Below, one piece after another: positions 17,428 through 27,400 of a stretch of DNA of 64,000 nt. Source of the DNA: an uncultured Eubacterium sp. (lineage in GTDB: Bacteria > Bacillota > Clostridia > Lachnospirales > Lachnospiraceae); NCBI GenBank assembly GCA_910584245.1, contig CAJTZF010000010.1, positions 1-64,000 of the forward strand. Reading direction: 5' to 3'. Both the position numbers and the translations under genes were made by a program. The notes beneath the pieces were generated by a model, which saw only the letters and a list, made by a program, of their open reading frames with translations, was not told the origin of the DNA and made no database searches. The number at the start of each line of letters is the position of its first letter. Positions within the stretch are counted from its first letter, which is position 1.

Positions 17428-18150
17428 ATGTTTTATAAGGAAAAAGGGTTTTATATATCGTTAATATGTGGGATTGTATGTCTTGCGGCATTTGGTTTCA
17501 TATGTATGAGGGTTTTTTCGGACGGCGGCGATTCGGATAATATGACGGTGGCACAGGAGACGCAGGAGCCCGTGGCCACAGAGGTACCGAGTGCGACTTT
17601 TCAACCTGAGACAGAGGAGACGACAGGTGATAATGTCACTTCGGATACGAAAAAGAAGACGCCGAAGCCGAAAGCGACACCGAAGGCAAAAACGACGATG
17701 AAGAGTAAAAAGGTCAGCGCCGAAGACCGGCTGCATTTTGACCAGGAAACAGGTCTGCTGTGGCCGGTAGACGGCGATATTCTCATTGAGTACAGCGCGG
17801 ATAAGGTTGTCTTTTTTCCGACGCTTTCCCAGTTTAAGACAAATCCGGCCCTGATTATCGGAAGTAAAGTGGGAGAGAGCGTGAAATCGAGCGCAAACGG
17901 GGTTGTGAAAAGCATTGAGAAAAACGACGAAACAGGAACTACTGTTACAGTTGCGATTGGGGACGATTTCAAAATCGTGTACGGACAGCTGAAAGATTTG
18001 GCCGTTTCCAAAGGAGACGAGGTCAGCGAGGGACAAGTCATCGGAAAAATCGCAAAACCTACGAAATATTATTCCGTAGAGGGCGCCAATCTGTATTATC
18101 AGGTAAAACAGAAAGGGGAGACGGTAAATCCCCTTGTACTCCTCCGTTAG
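17428..18150 (+). CDS. SpoIIQ-like protein with degenerate M23/LytM domain
   Basis: A 240-residue, single-pass membrane protein: short cytoplasmic start, one transmembrane helix (about 8-28), a Thr/Pro/Lys-rich stalk (35-100), then a LytM/M23 fold (about 112-240). In the M23 domain the usual metal-binding residues look replaced: the HxxxD region reads KTNPALIIG and the HxH region reads NLYYQV. The protein therefore probably binds or scaffolds rather than cuts peptidoglycan, as for SpoIIQ, the forespore half of the engulfment channel. Start ATG 17428 follows GAGGTGA. Assignment as the sporulation protein is likely but not proved. Confidence 0.7.
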   Translation: MFYKEKGFYISLICGIVCLAAFGFICMRVFSDGGDSDNMTVAQETQEPVATEVPSATFQPETEETTGDNVTSDTKKKTPKPKATPKAKTTMKSKKVSAEDRLHFDQETGLLWPVDGDILIEYSADKVVFFPTLSQFKTNPALIIGSKVGESVKSSANGVVKSIEKNDETGTTVTVAIGDDFKIVYGQLKDLAVSKGDEVSEGQVIGKIAKPTKYYSVEGANLYYQVKQKGETVNPLVLLR

Positions 18151-18192
18151 CGAAAAGGGAAAATTCCCCATACTTCTTTGCTAAAAAAATAC

Positions 18193-18221
18193 TTGATAAA
18201 AAAGATGAAATTCGTTATACT
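18193..18221 (+). promoter_or_regulatory. Promoter of 6S RNA
   Basis: TTGATA at 18193-18198, a 17-base spacer and TATACT at 18216-18221 give a strong promoter. Transcription would start near 18228, just before the conserved 5' strand of the 6S RNA. Confidence 0.75.
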
Positions 18222-18228
18222 ATGAGTA

Positions 18229-18419
18229 AGACTTCCTGAGATGTTCGATACTCTTGAATTTTTGAACCTACAATACTTTAAACGGGATTCCTATATTTGT
18301 GGTTGGATGTCAGGCCATCACTGCTGATTCGTTCAGTACAATGGTGACGTTGCAATGGAAGGCAGAAGATCACGTGCGGTTGCCCACCTAGCATATGCTA
18401 GGAGTCAAAAATCAGGAAC
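18229..18419 (+). ncRNA. ssrS: 6S RNA
   Basis: About 190 bases of non-coding sequence behind a strong promoter. The 5' part carries TTCCTGAGATGTTCG, near-identical to the start of E. coli 6S RNA. Its 3' end TCAGGAA at 18412-18418 pairs with TTCCTGA at 18233-18239 to form the closing stem, and a long irregular helix with a central open region fits between. 6S RNA mimics an open promoter and holds housekeeping RNA polymerase in stationary phase. Exact ends are estimates. Confidence 0.85.
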
Positions 18420-18454
18420 CGGCATTTTGGGGGGTTATAAAAAAGTTTATATGG

Positions 18455-18482
18455 GGCAGCGATCGAATCGCTGCTCTTTTCT
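18455..18482 (+). terminator. Rho-independent terminator after 6S RNA
   Basis: GCAGCGAT at 18456-18463 pairs with ATCGCTGC at 18467-18474 around CGA, followed by TCTTTT. It separates the 6S RNA from the NAD synthetase gene. Confidence 0.75.
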
Positions 18483-18527
18483 ATATAAAGGAACGATAGG
18501 TCTTAAACAAGGAAAGGGAGAGAGCGG

Positions 18528-20522
18528 ATGAAAGATGGATTTGTAAAAGTCGGTGTTTGTTCACCGGATCTCAAGGTGGCGGATCCGTTATATAACTGTG
18601 CGAAAATGGTGGAGAAGGCGGAGGTTCTGAGCGGCCGGGGAGCAAAACTAGTGGCATTTCCTGAATTGTCGCTGACCGGCTACACGTGCGGCGATCTTTT
18701 TTTACAGGAACCGCTTCTTCAAGGGGCGGTTGAGGGATTGGAAAAATTTGCAAGAGAGACGCAAACACTGGATTCCTTATTTGTCGCAGGGCTTCCGCTT
18801 ACCCATCAGGGGCGTCTTTTTAATGTGGCGGCGCTGGTGTTTCGCGGAAAGGTAGTCGGACTCGTTCCGAAAAGCCATATCCCCACCTATTCCGAATTTT
18901 ATGAGGGGCGGCATTTTGGCAGCGGGAATCCGGCGTTCCGGGAAGGATATGTGGGAACGGAGGGAAATACCGCCCATAAGCTGCCGTTTCAAGAAGAACC
19001 GGTTTGCTTTGGGGTAAAGCAGATTTTCATCTGTGATAAATTACCCGAGTTTGCTGTAGCTGTGGAAATTTGTGAGGATTTGTGGGTTCCGGTTCCCCCC
19101 AGCTCGTACCATGCGATGGCGGGGGCGACGGTTATTGTCAATCCATCCGCCAGTGATGAGGTTACGGGAAAAGCAGCGTACCGAAGGGAACTTGTCAAAG
19201 GCCAGAGCGCCAGGACGGTTAGCGGTTATTTATATGCGGACGCCGACGGGGGTGAATCCACGACAGACCTTGTGCATGCCGGACATAACCTGATTGCCGA
19301 AAATGGGATGATTCTGGCGGAGAGTAAGCCGTTTCAGGGAGAAGACCAGATTACGGAACTGGATGTAAAGAAACTTGCCGCAGAGAGAAGACGGATGACG
19401 ACATTCCCTGTATATGCCTCTCCAGAGCAGATGGGATATGAAAAGCATACCCTTTGTTTTCATGCGATGGAGCAGACCGGACTTACACGTACTTTTGAAA
19501 AGACGCCATTTGTTCCGCAGTCACAGATGAACCGTGAGGAGAGGTGCAGGGAGATTTTAAATATACAGTCGGCCGGGCTGGAGAAGCGGCTTCGCCACAC
19601 CGGATGTAAAAGTGCAGTGATCGGACTTTCCGGCGGTTTGGATTCGACGCTTGCCCTGCTCGTGACCATCCGTGCCTTCGACAAGCTCGGGCTGGACCGG
19701 AAAGGGATTGTCAGCGTTACGATGCCCTGTTTTGGAACGACAGACCGCACGTACGACAATGCTGTGGAGCTTGCGAAAATACTTGGTACGGATTTTCGTG
19801 AAATCGACATCCAGGAGGCGGTAAAACAGCACTTCGCGGATATTGGGCACGACATTGCCGTCCATGATATCACGTATGAGAACGGGCAGGCGAGGGAGCG
19901 GACGCAGGTTCTCATGAACATTGCCAACCAGGTGGGCGGACTTGTGATAGGAACCGGAGATATGTCGGAGCTGGCGTTAGGATGGGCTACTTATAACGGA
20001 GACCATATGTCAATGTATGGCGTCAATTGCTCCGTGCCGAAAACGCTAGTCCGCTATCTGGTACAGTATTATGCTGATTCGAGTGGCGATGCGGGCGAGG
20101 GCGCGGCTTTAAAGAAGGTTCTGTATGATGTGCTGGATACGCCGGTCAGTCCTGAGCTTTTACCGCCGGAAAATGGGAAGATTGCGCAGAAAACCGAAGA
20201 CATAGTAGGGCCGTATGAGCTACACGACTTTTTCCTCTACTATGTTCTCCGGTTCGGGTTTATGCCTTCTAAAATATTTCGGATGGCAGTATATGCATTT
20301 CGGGGCAGTTATGGTCCGGAAACGATATATAAATGGCTGTACACGTTTTATCACCGGTTTTTCCGGCAGCAGTTTAAGCGCTCATGCATACCGGACGGGC
20401 CAAAGGTAGGTGCCGTCGCGGTGTCGCCGCGCGGGGACCTGAGAATGCCGAGCGATGCTTCGGATATGGCCTGGAAGGCAGATCTTGAGAAAATCAACCC
20501 CAGCAGAGGACGTATTGTTTGA
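18528..20522 (+). CDS. nadE: Glutamine-dependent NAD(+) synthetase
   Basis: A 664-residue fused enzyme that makes NAD from deamido-NAD with ammonia from glutamine. The N-terminal nitrilase-fold glutaminase has its catalytic triad at Glu46 (FPELSLTGY), Lys115 (PKSHIPTYSEFYEGRHF) and Cys182 (VEICEDLW). The C-terminal synthetase has the ATP loop SGGLDSTLAL and GTGDMSELALGW. Length fits the two-domain bacterial form. AGGAAAGGGAGAGAG upstream gives a strong ribosome site. It is a single gene between terminator and a convergent gene. Confidence 0.95.
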   Translation: MKDGFVKVGVCSPDLKVADPLYNCAKMVEKAEVLSGRGAKLVAFPELSLTGYTCGDLFLQEPLLQGAVEGLEKFARETQTLDSLFVAGLPLTHQGRLFNVAALVFRGKVVGLVPKSHIPTYSEFYEGRHFGSGNPAFREGYVGTEGNTAHKLPFQEEPVCFGVKQIFICDKLPEFAVAVEICEDLWVPVPPSSYHAMAGATVIVNPSASDEVTGKAAYRRELVKGQSARTVSGYLYADADGGESTTDLVHAGHNLIAENGMILAESKPFQGEDQITELDVKKLAAERRRMTTFPVYASPEQMGYEKHTLCFHAMEQTGLTRTFEKTPFVPQSQMNREERCREILNIQSAGLEKRLRHTGCKSAVIGLSGGLDSTLALLVTIRAFDKLGLDRKGIVSVTMPCFGTTDRTYDNAVELAKILGTDFREIDIQEAVKQHFADIGHDIAVHDITYENGQARERTQVLMNIANQVGGLVIGTGDMSELALGWATYNGDHMSMYGVNCSVPKTLVRYLVQYYADSSGDAGEGAALKKVLYDVLDTPVSPELLPPENGKIAQKTEDIVGPYELHDFFLYYVLRFGFMPSKIFRMAVYAFRGSYGPETIYKWLYTFYHRFFRQQFKRSCIPDGPKVGAVAVSPRGDLRMPSDASDMAWKADLEKINPSRGRIV

Positions 20523-20532
20523 TAGGCAGCGC

Positions 20533-20994
20533 CTATTCCTCCGTTTTGGGAGTAGCCTTTGAGAGGGCGTTTTTAATTCCGTCGATCAGCATAGTCTGGG
20601 TGTATTTGCTTTTTTCATTCACAGCTATGTTATCAATAGAGGTACCGGACACCAGTTCCTCTTCCAGATATTCCAGTGATGGTTTTACAAGCGGATACAT
20701 CGTTGTGACGGATTCATCCAGGTTCACAAAGGCGACCGATTTAATCTGGTTTTCGTCGACGACGACTTCCAGGTTAAGGGATTTGTCGCCCAACTGCATC
20801 TGGGAGTTGTAAATGCCGGGCGTATAGACCATTGCTTCTGCCTTCGAAGAATCCACCTCCTGTGCGGACTCCTCACGGTTAAACGGATTGAACATAACGA
20901 TCAGGAGTATGATGAGCAAAATGCCAAGTCCTACGAAAATACCGGTATATACGAGTTCTTTCATTTGAAGTACGACAATTTTTGTTTTTGACAT
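20533..20994 (-). CDS. Conserved membrane-anchored protein of unknown function
   Basis: A 153-residue protein with one transmembrane helix (about 15-37) and an outside domain of about 110 residues (YTPGIYNSQMQLGDKSLNLEV on). The pattern, a short strand-rich domain with repeated charged turns, loosely recalls the FMN-binding domain that begins YxxGtY, but the usual flavin-site Thr is not evident. AAGGGGGA upstream gives a good ribosome site. It is convergent with nadE (10-base gap) and divergent from addB, so its context gives no clear function. Confidence 0.7.
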   Translation of the reverse strand: MSKTKIVVLQMKELVYTGIFVGLGILLIILLIVMFNPFNREESAQEVDSSKAEAMVYTPGIYNSQMQLGDKSLNLEVVVDENQIKSVAFVNLDESVTTMYPLVKPSLEYLEEELVSGTSIDNIAVNEKSKYTQTMLIDGIKNALSKATPKTEE

Positions 20995-21089
20995 TTGGAT
21001 AATTCCCCCTTTTATGGAGTGTAGATTCCATCTTACTATATTATATGTTCCAGGATTATAAAATAGAACAAGAAGAAATGAGGAAAACT

Positions 21090-24000
21090 ATGGCGTTACA
21101 TTTTATATTTGGAAGTGCGGGAAGCGGAAAAAGTACTTTTCTATATGATATGATTGGCAGGGAGGCGAAAGAACACAGGGATAAGCAGTATTTTATTCTT
21201 GTGCCGGACCAGTTTACGCTGGAGACCCAGAAGACGCTTGTGGAAAAGAGCGGGGGAAAGGGAATTTTAAATATTGATGTACTGAGCTTTCACCGGCTTG
21301 CTTTCCGGGTTTTCGAACAGCTTCCGGCCCGGGAGAGGATAATATTAGAAGATATGGGGAAGACGATGCTTTTGCGGAAGGTGTTTTCAGAGCAGAAGGA
21401 CCGTCTGTCCTATTTTAAAAAGGGAATTGACAAACCTGGGTTTCTCGATGAGTGCAAGTCTTTTTTATGCGAGCTGGAGCAGTATGGAATAAGGGAGGAC
21501 GAGCATTTTGACCGGCTGTCGGAGCTGGGAAGCAAGTTTGAGGATATCCGTTTGATCCATGACTGTTTTAAAGAGAAGATGGGCGACGCCTATATGATGG
21601 CGGAGGAACTGACGGTCCAGTTGACGCAGGTGGTACATGAAATGGAGGGAATCCGCGGCGCGGTTATCTGTCTGGATGGTTTTACCGGGTTTACGCCGAA
21701 CCAGTACGAATTGATTGAGCGGCTGTTGCAGCTGTGCGAGGATCTGTATGTGACAGTGACAACGGATTCAACAGGCAGCCGCAGCCGCATTTTTCAAATT
21801 AGCCGGCAGACGGTTCAGACGCTGACCAGTATGGCAAACCGGATTCCGGTAGAGGTGGTTTCTCCTGTCGTGGCGGGAAAAGGAAAAGCGAAAAAGCCTT
21901 ATCGGTTTTGTGACGACGGCGAGCTGGCATTTCTTGAGAGAAACCTGTTTTGCTATCCGGCTGGCAGCTGGCGGGAGCCGACCCGGGATCTCCTTTTATA
22001 TATTGGGAAAAAGCCTCAGGACGAGGCGGCGTATGTGGCAAGGAAAATATGGTGGATGACGGCGCAGGGGGAATATAAATACCAGGATATTGCTGTCATA
22101 ACAGGTGACATTCCATCGTATGAGCAAGTGCTTGCCAGGGAGTTTGCGAAAATGGGAATCCGCTATTTCATGGATGCCAAACGCAATATTGGTGCAAACT
22201 GGGTGGCGGAGTACATACAGTCTGTTTTGCAAATGCACCGCAGCGGCATGGACTATGAGAGCACGTTCCGTTTTTTGCGGTGTGGACTTTCCCCGCTCAC
22301 CCGCGAGGAGACGGATTTATTTGAAAATTATGTGATTGCTACGGGAAAGCGCGGATTTTCTGCTTATGATAAGGAGTGGAAGCATCCGGTCGGGAAGCTT
22401 CCGTTGGAGGAAATCAACGTTTACCGCGGGCGCGTATGCGAATGTCTGCGGGAATTGTTTCAGGAGTTTGGGGGAGGGCGGCATACGGTAGAACACTTCA
22501 CGCGGGCGCTTTATGCATTTCTTGTGCGGCAGGAGGTGTATGGGAAAATGCTGGCCCAGAGCGAGGTATTTGCAGCACAGGGAAATGAAATACTAGCCGG
22601 GGAGTACCGGCAGGTGTACAAGGTGATTATGGATTTGCTGGATGAGATGGTAGAGCTGATGGGGGAAGAGATGGTGAGTGCCGAGGAATACCAGCAGCTT
22701 TTGACGGCCGGTATTTCAGAGGGGCTCGTCGGATTCATCCCCCCGCGCGCAAACCAGGTTATGATTGGGGACACCCGCCGTACCAGGCTGAAAGACATTA
22801 AGGTATTATTTTTCGTCGGCATTAGTGACGATATGGTTCCGGGAGGGATGCAAGCGCCGGGAATTGTAAATACGAGGGAGAGAAAAAAGATTGAGCAGAT
22901 GGGCATTCCCCTTGCGCCGGCGGGAAATACAAAAGCGGCCAACGATTTATATTATCTCTATTTGATTTTTACGAAACCATCGGAAAAGCTTTATTTTACA
23001 TATAGTGAGAACAGTGCGGCGGGAGAGGGCAGGCAGGCGTCCTACGTATTGACAAAAATAAGAAAGATGTTTCCGCAGCTGACGGTCGTCTCCGCGGAGG
23101 GAAAAGGAGAACCATGCCCGGAGAAGCAGCTTGGGACGGACCGGGGGCTCGCATTTCTGCTCTCTGGGATTGCGTCAGAGGGCATACGGGCAGGGGAGCA
23201 AAAAAACGTTTGGTGGGAGCTTTGGAAGCACTATAAGCAGGACGGGGAGATGGACTGGCTGGGACGCGCAGTGGAGATGAGCATAGCAGGCAGAAGGGAA
23301 GGAAAGCTCTCGGGACAGGCTCTCGATTATTTATATGGAAATGAGCTTTATGGGAGTATTACAAAGCTTGAGCAATTTGCCAGATGCCCGTATGCCTATT
23401 TTATTCTATATGGCCTTGCGCTGAGAGAGAGAGAAGAATATACCGTGGCGGCCCCCGATTTCGGGAATGTTGTGCACTACACGCTGAAAGAGCTCTCGGA
23501 CCGTATGCGGGAAAAGAATTTGCGATGGCGGGAACTGGATAGGCAGATAATTGCGGATATGGTGGACGAGTGCGTGGAGAAGGCGGCGGGAAGCTACCGG
23601 GACGTACTGTTTCGACAGTCGAAACGAATTGAATATATGATAACGAGAATCAAACACATGATGAACCGCACTGTGTGGGCAATTTCCGAGCAGATGCGCC
23701 GCGGCGCTTTTGAGCAGCAGTATTGTGAGGCCGGGTTTTCGTATCACGATAATTTACCAAGTATGAAGATTTCGCTCGATGGGGAAAAAAAGCTTGTTTT
23801 TTCCGGTATTATCGACCGCATTGACACGTATGAGGATGACGATAAGGTGTATGTAAAGGTAGTGGATTATAAGACAGGTGGGGTGAAGTTGTCATTGAAT
23901 TCCGTTTTTCATGGCCTTCAGATGCAACTTGTCCTGTACATGGCGGCCGCTATAGATATGGAGCGGCAAAAGAACCCGGATAAGCAGGTGATACCGGCGG

Positions 24001-24482
24001 GCATGCTGTACTATTATGTCAAGGATCCCGTGATCCGGCTGGACGGCGGAGAAGACGGGATGGATTTAGAGGAGGAGACACTCAGGGAATATAAATGCGG
24101 CGGCTATGTGAATCAAAACGCAGACGTGCTTCAAAAGCTGGATTCGGTATTTGGTACAAACGGATACCTGGAGGGCGGCGCCGCTTCCTCTTGTATTCCT
24201 GTTTCGACTAAAAAGGACGGAGGGTTTGGGGCCTATTCGAAAATTATGTCGGAGGAGCAGTGGCAAAAGGTGATTTCCCATACGTTAAAGCAGGCCGCAA
24301 AATTTGGAGAGGAAATTCTGGAGGGCAGTGTCGGGGCCCGCCCGTACCGCATGGGAGGGGAGACGGGATGCGACTACTGCGGGCTTCATGGGATATGCGG
24401 CATGGAACGCGGTGAATTTGCAGAGAGATGCCGGAATCTGGAGGAGAAAACCGAGCAAGAGCGATGGGAGGACTTTACATGA
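21090..24482 (+). CDS. addB: AddB subunit of AddAB helicase-nuclease
   Basis: A 1130-residue protein. GSAGSGKST near the N-terminus binds ATP. The C-terminal nuclease domain has VVDYKTGG (RecB-nuclease motif), and four cysteines that hold an iron-sulfur cluster: one in FARCPYAYF and three in CDYCGLHGICGME. With AddA it resects double-strand breaks and loads RecA. ATG 21090 follows GAGGA at 21080; ATG 21078 is an alternative. It overlaps addA by an ATGA. All key motifs are intact. Confidence 0.95.
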   Translation: MALHFIFGSAGSGKSTFLYDMIGREAKEHRDKQYFILVPDQFTLETQKTLVEKSGGKGILNIDVLSFHRLAFRVFEQLPARERIILEDMGKTMLLRKVFSEQKDRLSYFKKGIDKPGFLDECKSFLCELEQYGIREDEHFDRLSELGSKFEDIRLIHDCFKEKMGDAYMMAEELTVQLTQVVHEMEGIRGAVICLDGFTGFTPNQYELIERLLQLCEDLYVTVTTDSTGSRSRIFQISRQTVQTLTSMANRIPVEVVSPVVAGKGKAKKPYRFCDDGELAFLERNLFCYPAGSWREPTRDLLLYIGKKPQDEAAYVARKIWWMTAQGEYKYQDIAVITGDIPSYEQVLAREFAKMGIRYFMDAKRNIGANWVAEYIQSVLQMHRSGMDYESTFRFLRCGLSPLTREETDLFENYVIATGKRGFSAYDKEWKHPVGKLPLEEINVYRGRVCECLRELFQEFGGGRHTVEHFTRALYAFLVRQEVYGKMLAQSEVFAAQGNEILAGEYRQVYKVIMDLLDEMVELMGEEMVSAEEYQQLLTAGISEGLVGFIPPRANQVMIGDTRRTRLKDIKVLFFVGISDDMVPGGMQAPGIVNTRERKKIEQMGIPLAPAGNTKAANDLYYLYLIFTKPSEKLYFTYSENSAAGEGRQASYVLTKIRKMFPQLTVVSAEGKGEPCPEKQLGTDRGLAFLLSGIASEGIRAGEQKNVWWELWKHYKQDGEMDWLGRAVEMSIAGRREGKLSGQALDYLYGNELYGSITKLEQFARCPYAYFILYGLALREREEYTVAAPDFGNVVHYTLKELSDRMREKNLRWRELDRQIIADMVDECVEKAAGSYRDVLFRQSKRIEYMITRIKHMMNRTVWAISEQMRRGAFEQQYCEAGFSYHDNLPSMKISLDGEKKLVFSGIIDRIDTYEDDDKVYVKVVDYKTGGVKLSLNSVFHGLQMQLVLYMAAAIDMERQKNPDKQVIPAGMLYYYVKDPVIRLDGGEDGMDLEEETLREYKCGGYVNQNADVLQKLDSVFGTNGYLEGGAASSCIPVSTKKDGGFGAYSKIMSEEQWQKVISHTLKQAAKFGEEILEGSVGARPYRMGGETGCDYCGLHGICGMERGEFAERCRNLEEKTEQERWEDFT

Positions 24483-27400
24483 AGTGGACAAAAGAGCAAA
24501 GTCAGGTGATCCACCTTAGAAATTGTAATATTTTAGTGTCGGCCGCCGCGGGATCGGGAAAGACGGCGGTACTTATCGAACGCATCCTGTCCCGTATTAC
24601 CGACCGGGAAAACCCGGTAAACGTCGATGAATTTCTGATTGTGACGTTTACGAAAGCGGCGGCCTCACAAATGAGGGAGAGGCTGCAGCAGGCGCTTGAA
24701 CAGGCGTTGCTCGCAGACCCTGACAATGAGCACTTGCAGCGCCAGATTATGCTCGTTCCCATGGCTCAGATCTCTACGATACATAGTTTTTGCGGCTATG
24801 TTATACAAAATTATTTTCACCGGACGGGAGTGGATCCGTCCTACCGTGTGGGGACGGAAAGTGAACTCTCTATGGTGAAGGCGGATGTCATGCAGGATTT
24901 ACTGGAGGAAAAATATGCGGAGGGGTCCGATGAGTTTATGCAGATTGCGGCGATGAGCCGTTTTGTGAAAAGTGACGCCGAGATAGAGGAGATCGTGCTT
25001 TCTCTATATGAGAAGGCTGTCAGCGACCCATTTCCGATAAAATTTCTGGAACGCATGAAAGCGTTTGTCTGTATGGATTCGGTGGAGGAGTTAAAACATT
25101 CTGTTTTTGTACAAAAGAATATGGAATATGTAAAGCGGCTATTAAGGGGGATTCAGGAGGAATACGATAGTATGCTTGCGCTGTGCGGTTTGCCAGGCGG
25201 GCCGGTCTGGTATAGGGAGGTGCTTCTGGAAGAACAGCAGCAGTTTGAGGGACTTTGCGCGGAAGAGGATTACGAGGAGCTTGGCAGAAAGATGAATCTG
25301 ACTGGGTGGCGGCGGCTTCCAGGAAAAAAGCAGCCGGATTTGGATGAGGACAAGCGGGAGACCGTGAAAGATATGCGGAACGCCGTAAAGGGGGCGGTGA
25401 AATCACTATGTGCGGATTTATTTGACCGGCCGTTTGCCCAACAGCTGGAGCAGATGAGGCGGATGCGGGGAGGCATTGTGGCCTTTTTAGACCTGACGGC
25501 GGCATTTATGGAAAAATACAGGGAGAAAAAGAGTGAAAAGTCGCTGGTGGATTTCAGTGACCTCGAGCAGATGGCGATGGAGATCCTTGTCGGGCAGCGG
25601 GAGGACGGAACGATATATAAGACGGATGCCGCGCAGGAATTGTCGGAGCAGTTTGCTGAAATTATGATTGACGAGTACCAGGACAGCAACCTCGTGCAGG
25701 AAATGCTTCTCGCGAGCGTGTCGACAGACCGCAACCGGTTTATGGTCGGCGACATCAAGCAGAGCATTTACCGATTTCGTATGGCGCGGCCGGAATTGTT
25801 TCTGGAAAAGCTGAACGATTATTGTACCGGGGGAGGGGAACCGAACCGTCTCGTAAACCTGAGCAGGAATTTTCGGAGCAGGGATGTTATTCTGGCGGGA
25901 ACCAATAGCGTATTTGAGAAAATTATGCACCGGGAGCTGGGCGGCGTCGAATACGATGAGGAGGCAAAGCTGTGTCTGGGGGCGGATTTTCCGGAAACAG
26001 AATACAGGACGGCGCATTGTATTGATATTTATGCTCTCGATGGAAAAGATGACGGCAGCGGGGAAGGGGCGTTGATTGCGGAACGGATACATGAGTATAC
26101 GGGAGAGGACAATCCGCTGTATGTATTGGATGGGGGAGAGTACCGAAAGGCGGTATACGGGGATATTGTTATTTTGGCGAGAAGCACGAAAGCGATTGGG
26201 CAGCAGATTTACGATGTGCTTTCGGCAGAGGGGATTCCCGTTCATATGGAACAGACGAAAGGTTTTTTTGACACCCGCGAAATATCTTCTATGGTTCATC
26301 TAATGCAGGTCATTGACAACCCGAGGCAGGATATTCCGCTCGCCGCCGTGATGAAAAGTCCGGCTTTTCACTTTACGGATGACGAATTGGCGTTGATACG
26401 CGGAAAAAATAAGGATTGTGATTTTTATGAATCGCTTCTGGCTTTTGCCTGTGGACAAGCTCCAGAGCGGGAGGAATTGCGGCACAAGGTGGAACAATTT
26501 CTCACGGTCATTGGCCGGTTCCGGGATAAGATGACGTATGTAACCGTGGCGGATATGATTCAGGATATTTACGATTGTACACATTTGGACTATATATGGA
26601 TGGCGGCGAAAAACGGCGTGCAGAGGAAAGCGAATCTTGATATGCTGATGGAGCTTGCCAGGGAGTTTGACAGCACCTCTTACCGGGGACTGTACCAATT
26701 TGTGCGTTACATAAGCGGAATAAAAAAACGGGAGGAGGATATGGGAGAGGCAAATCTATTGGGAAATAAGGATAATGTTGTCCGGATTATGACGATCCAT
26801 AAAAGTAAGGGACTGGAATTTCCGGTGTGCTTTCTTGCAGGAATGGGAAAGAACATAACAGGGCCGGCAGCAAAGTCTTTTTTGATGGTGGCTCCGGATG
26901 TGGGGATCGCCTCCCGCGTAATCGACAATGAACAGGGGATATCGGTAAACAACACCTTTTTCCGCTCATTAGCCCGCATGAACCAGCTGGAGGATCTGGG
27001 GGAGGAGCTGCGGGTGCTCTATGTAGCCATGACGAGGGCGAAAGAAAAGCTTGTGCTCACCGGCGCATGTGAGAAGGATAAGGTTCCTTTTATGACGGAT
27101 TATTTTCAGAGGATACGGGGGAAGAGTTATTTTGACTGGGTGCTGCCGGCGATCCAGGGAAATGCGCTGTTTTCTGTCCACTGGGCCACCCGGGATCAAC
27201 TTGTGGAGAGAGAAATTCACCGGCAGGCAGACGCGATCGTGGACGAGGTAATGTTATACAATTGTGACACAAATTTCGTATATGATGAAAAAACAAGAGC
27301 CGCGCTCGCTTTTATGGAAGGCTATGAACAAGACGAGCTGGCGGAGCTTCCGACCAAGCTCACCGTTTCGGAACTTAGGAAACGGTCGTTGGAAGAGCTG

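Noticed and set aside
18150..18190. Terminator after the SpoIIQ-like gene
   Set aside because: Only a 5-base GGGAA/TTCCC stem without a T-run is seen; too weak to call.
25487..26299. 270-codon open frame on the minus strand inside addA
   Set aside because: Lies wholly across conserved helicase motifs of addA; composition is that of an antisense frame.
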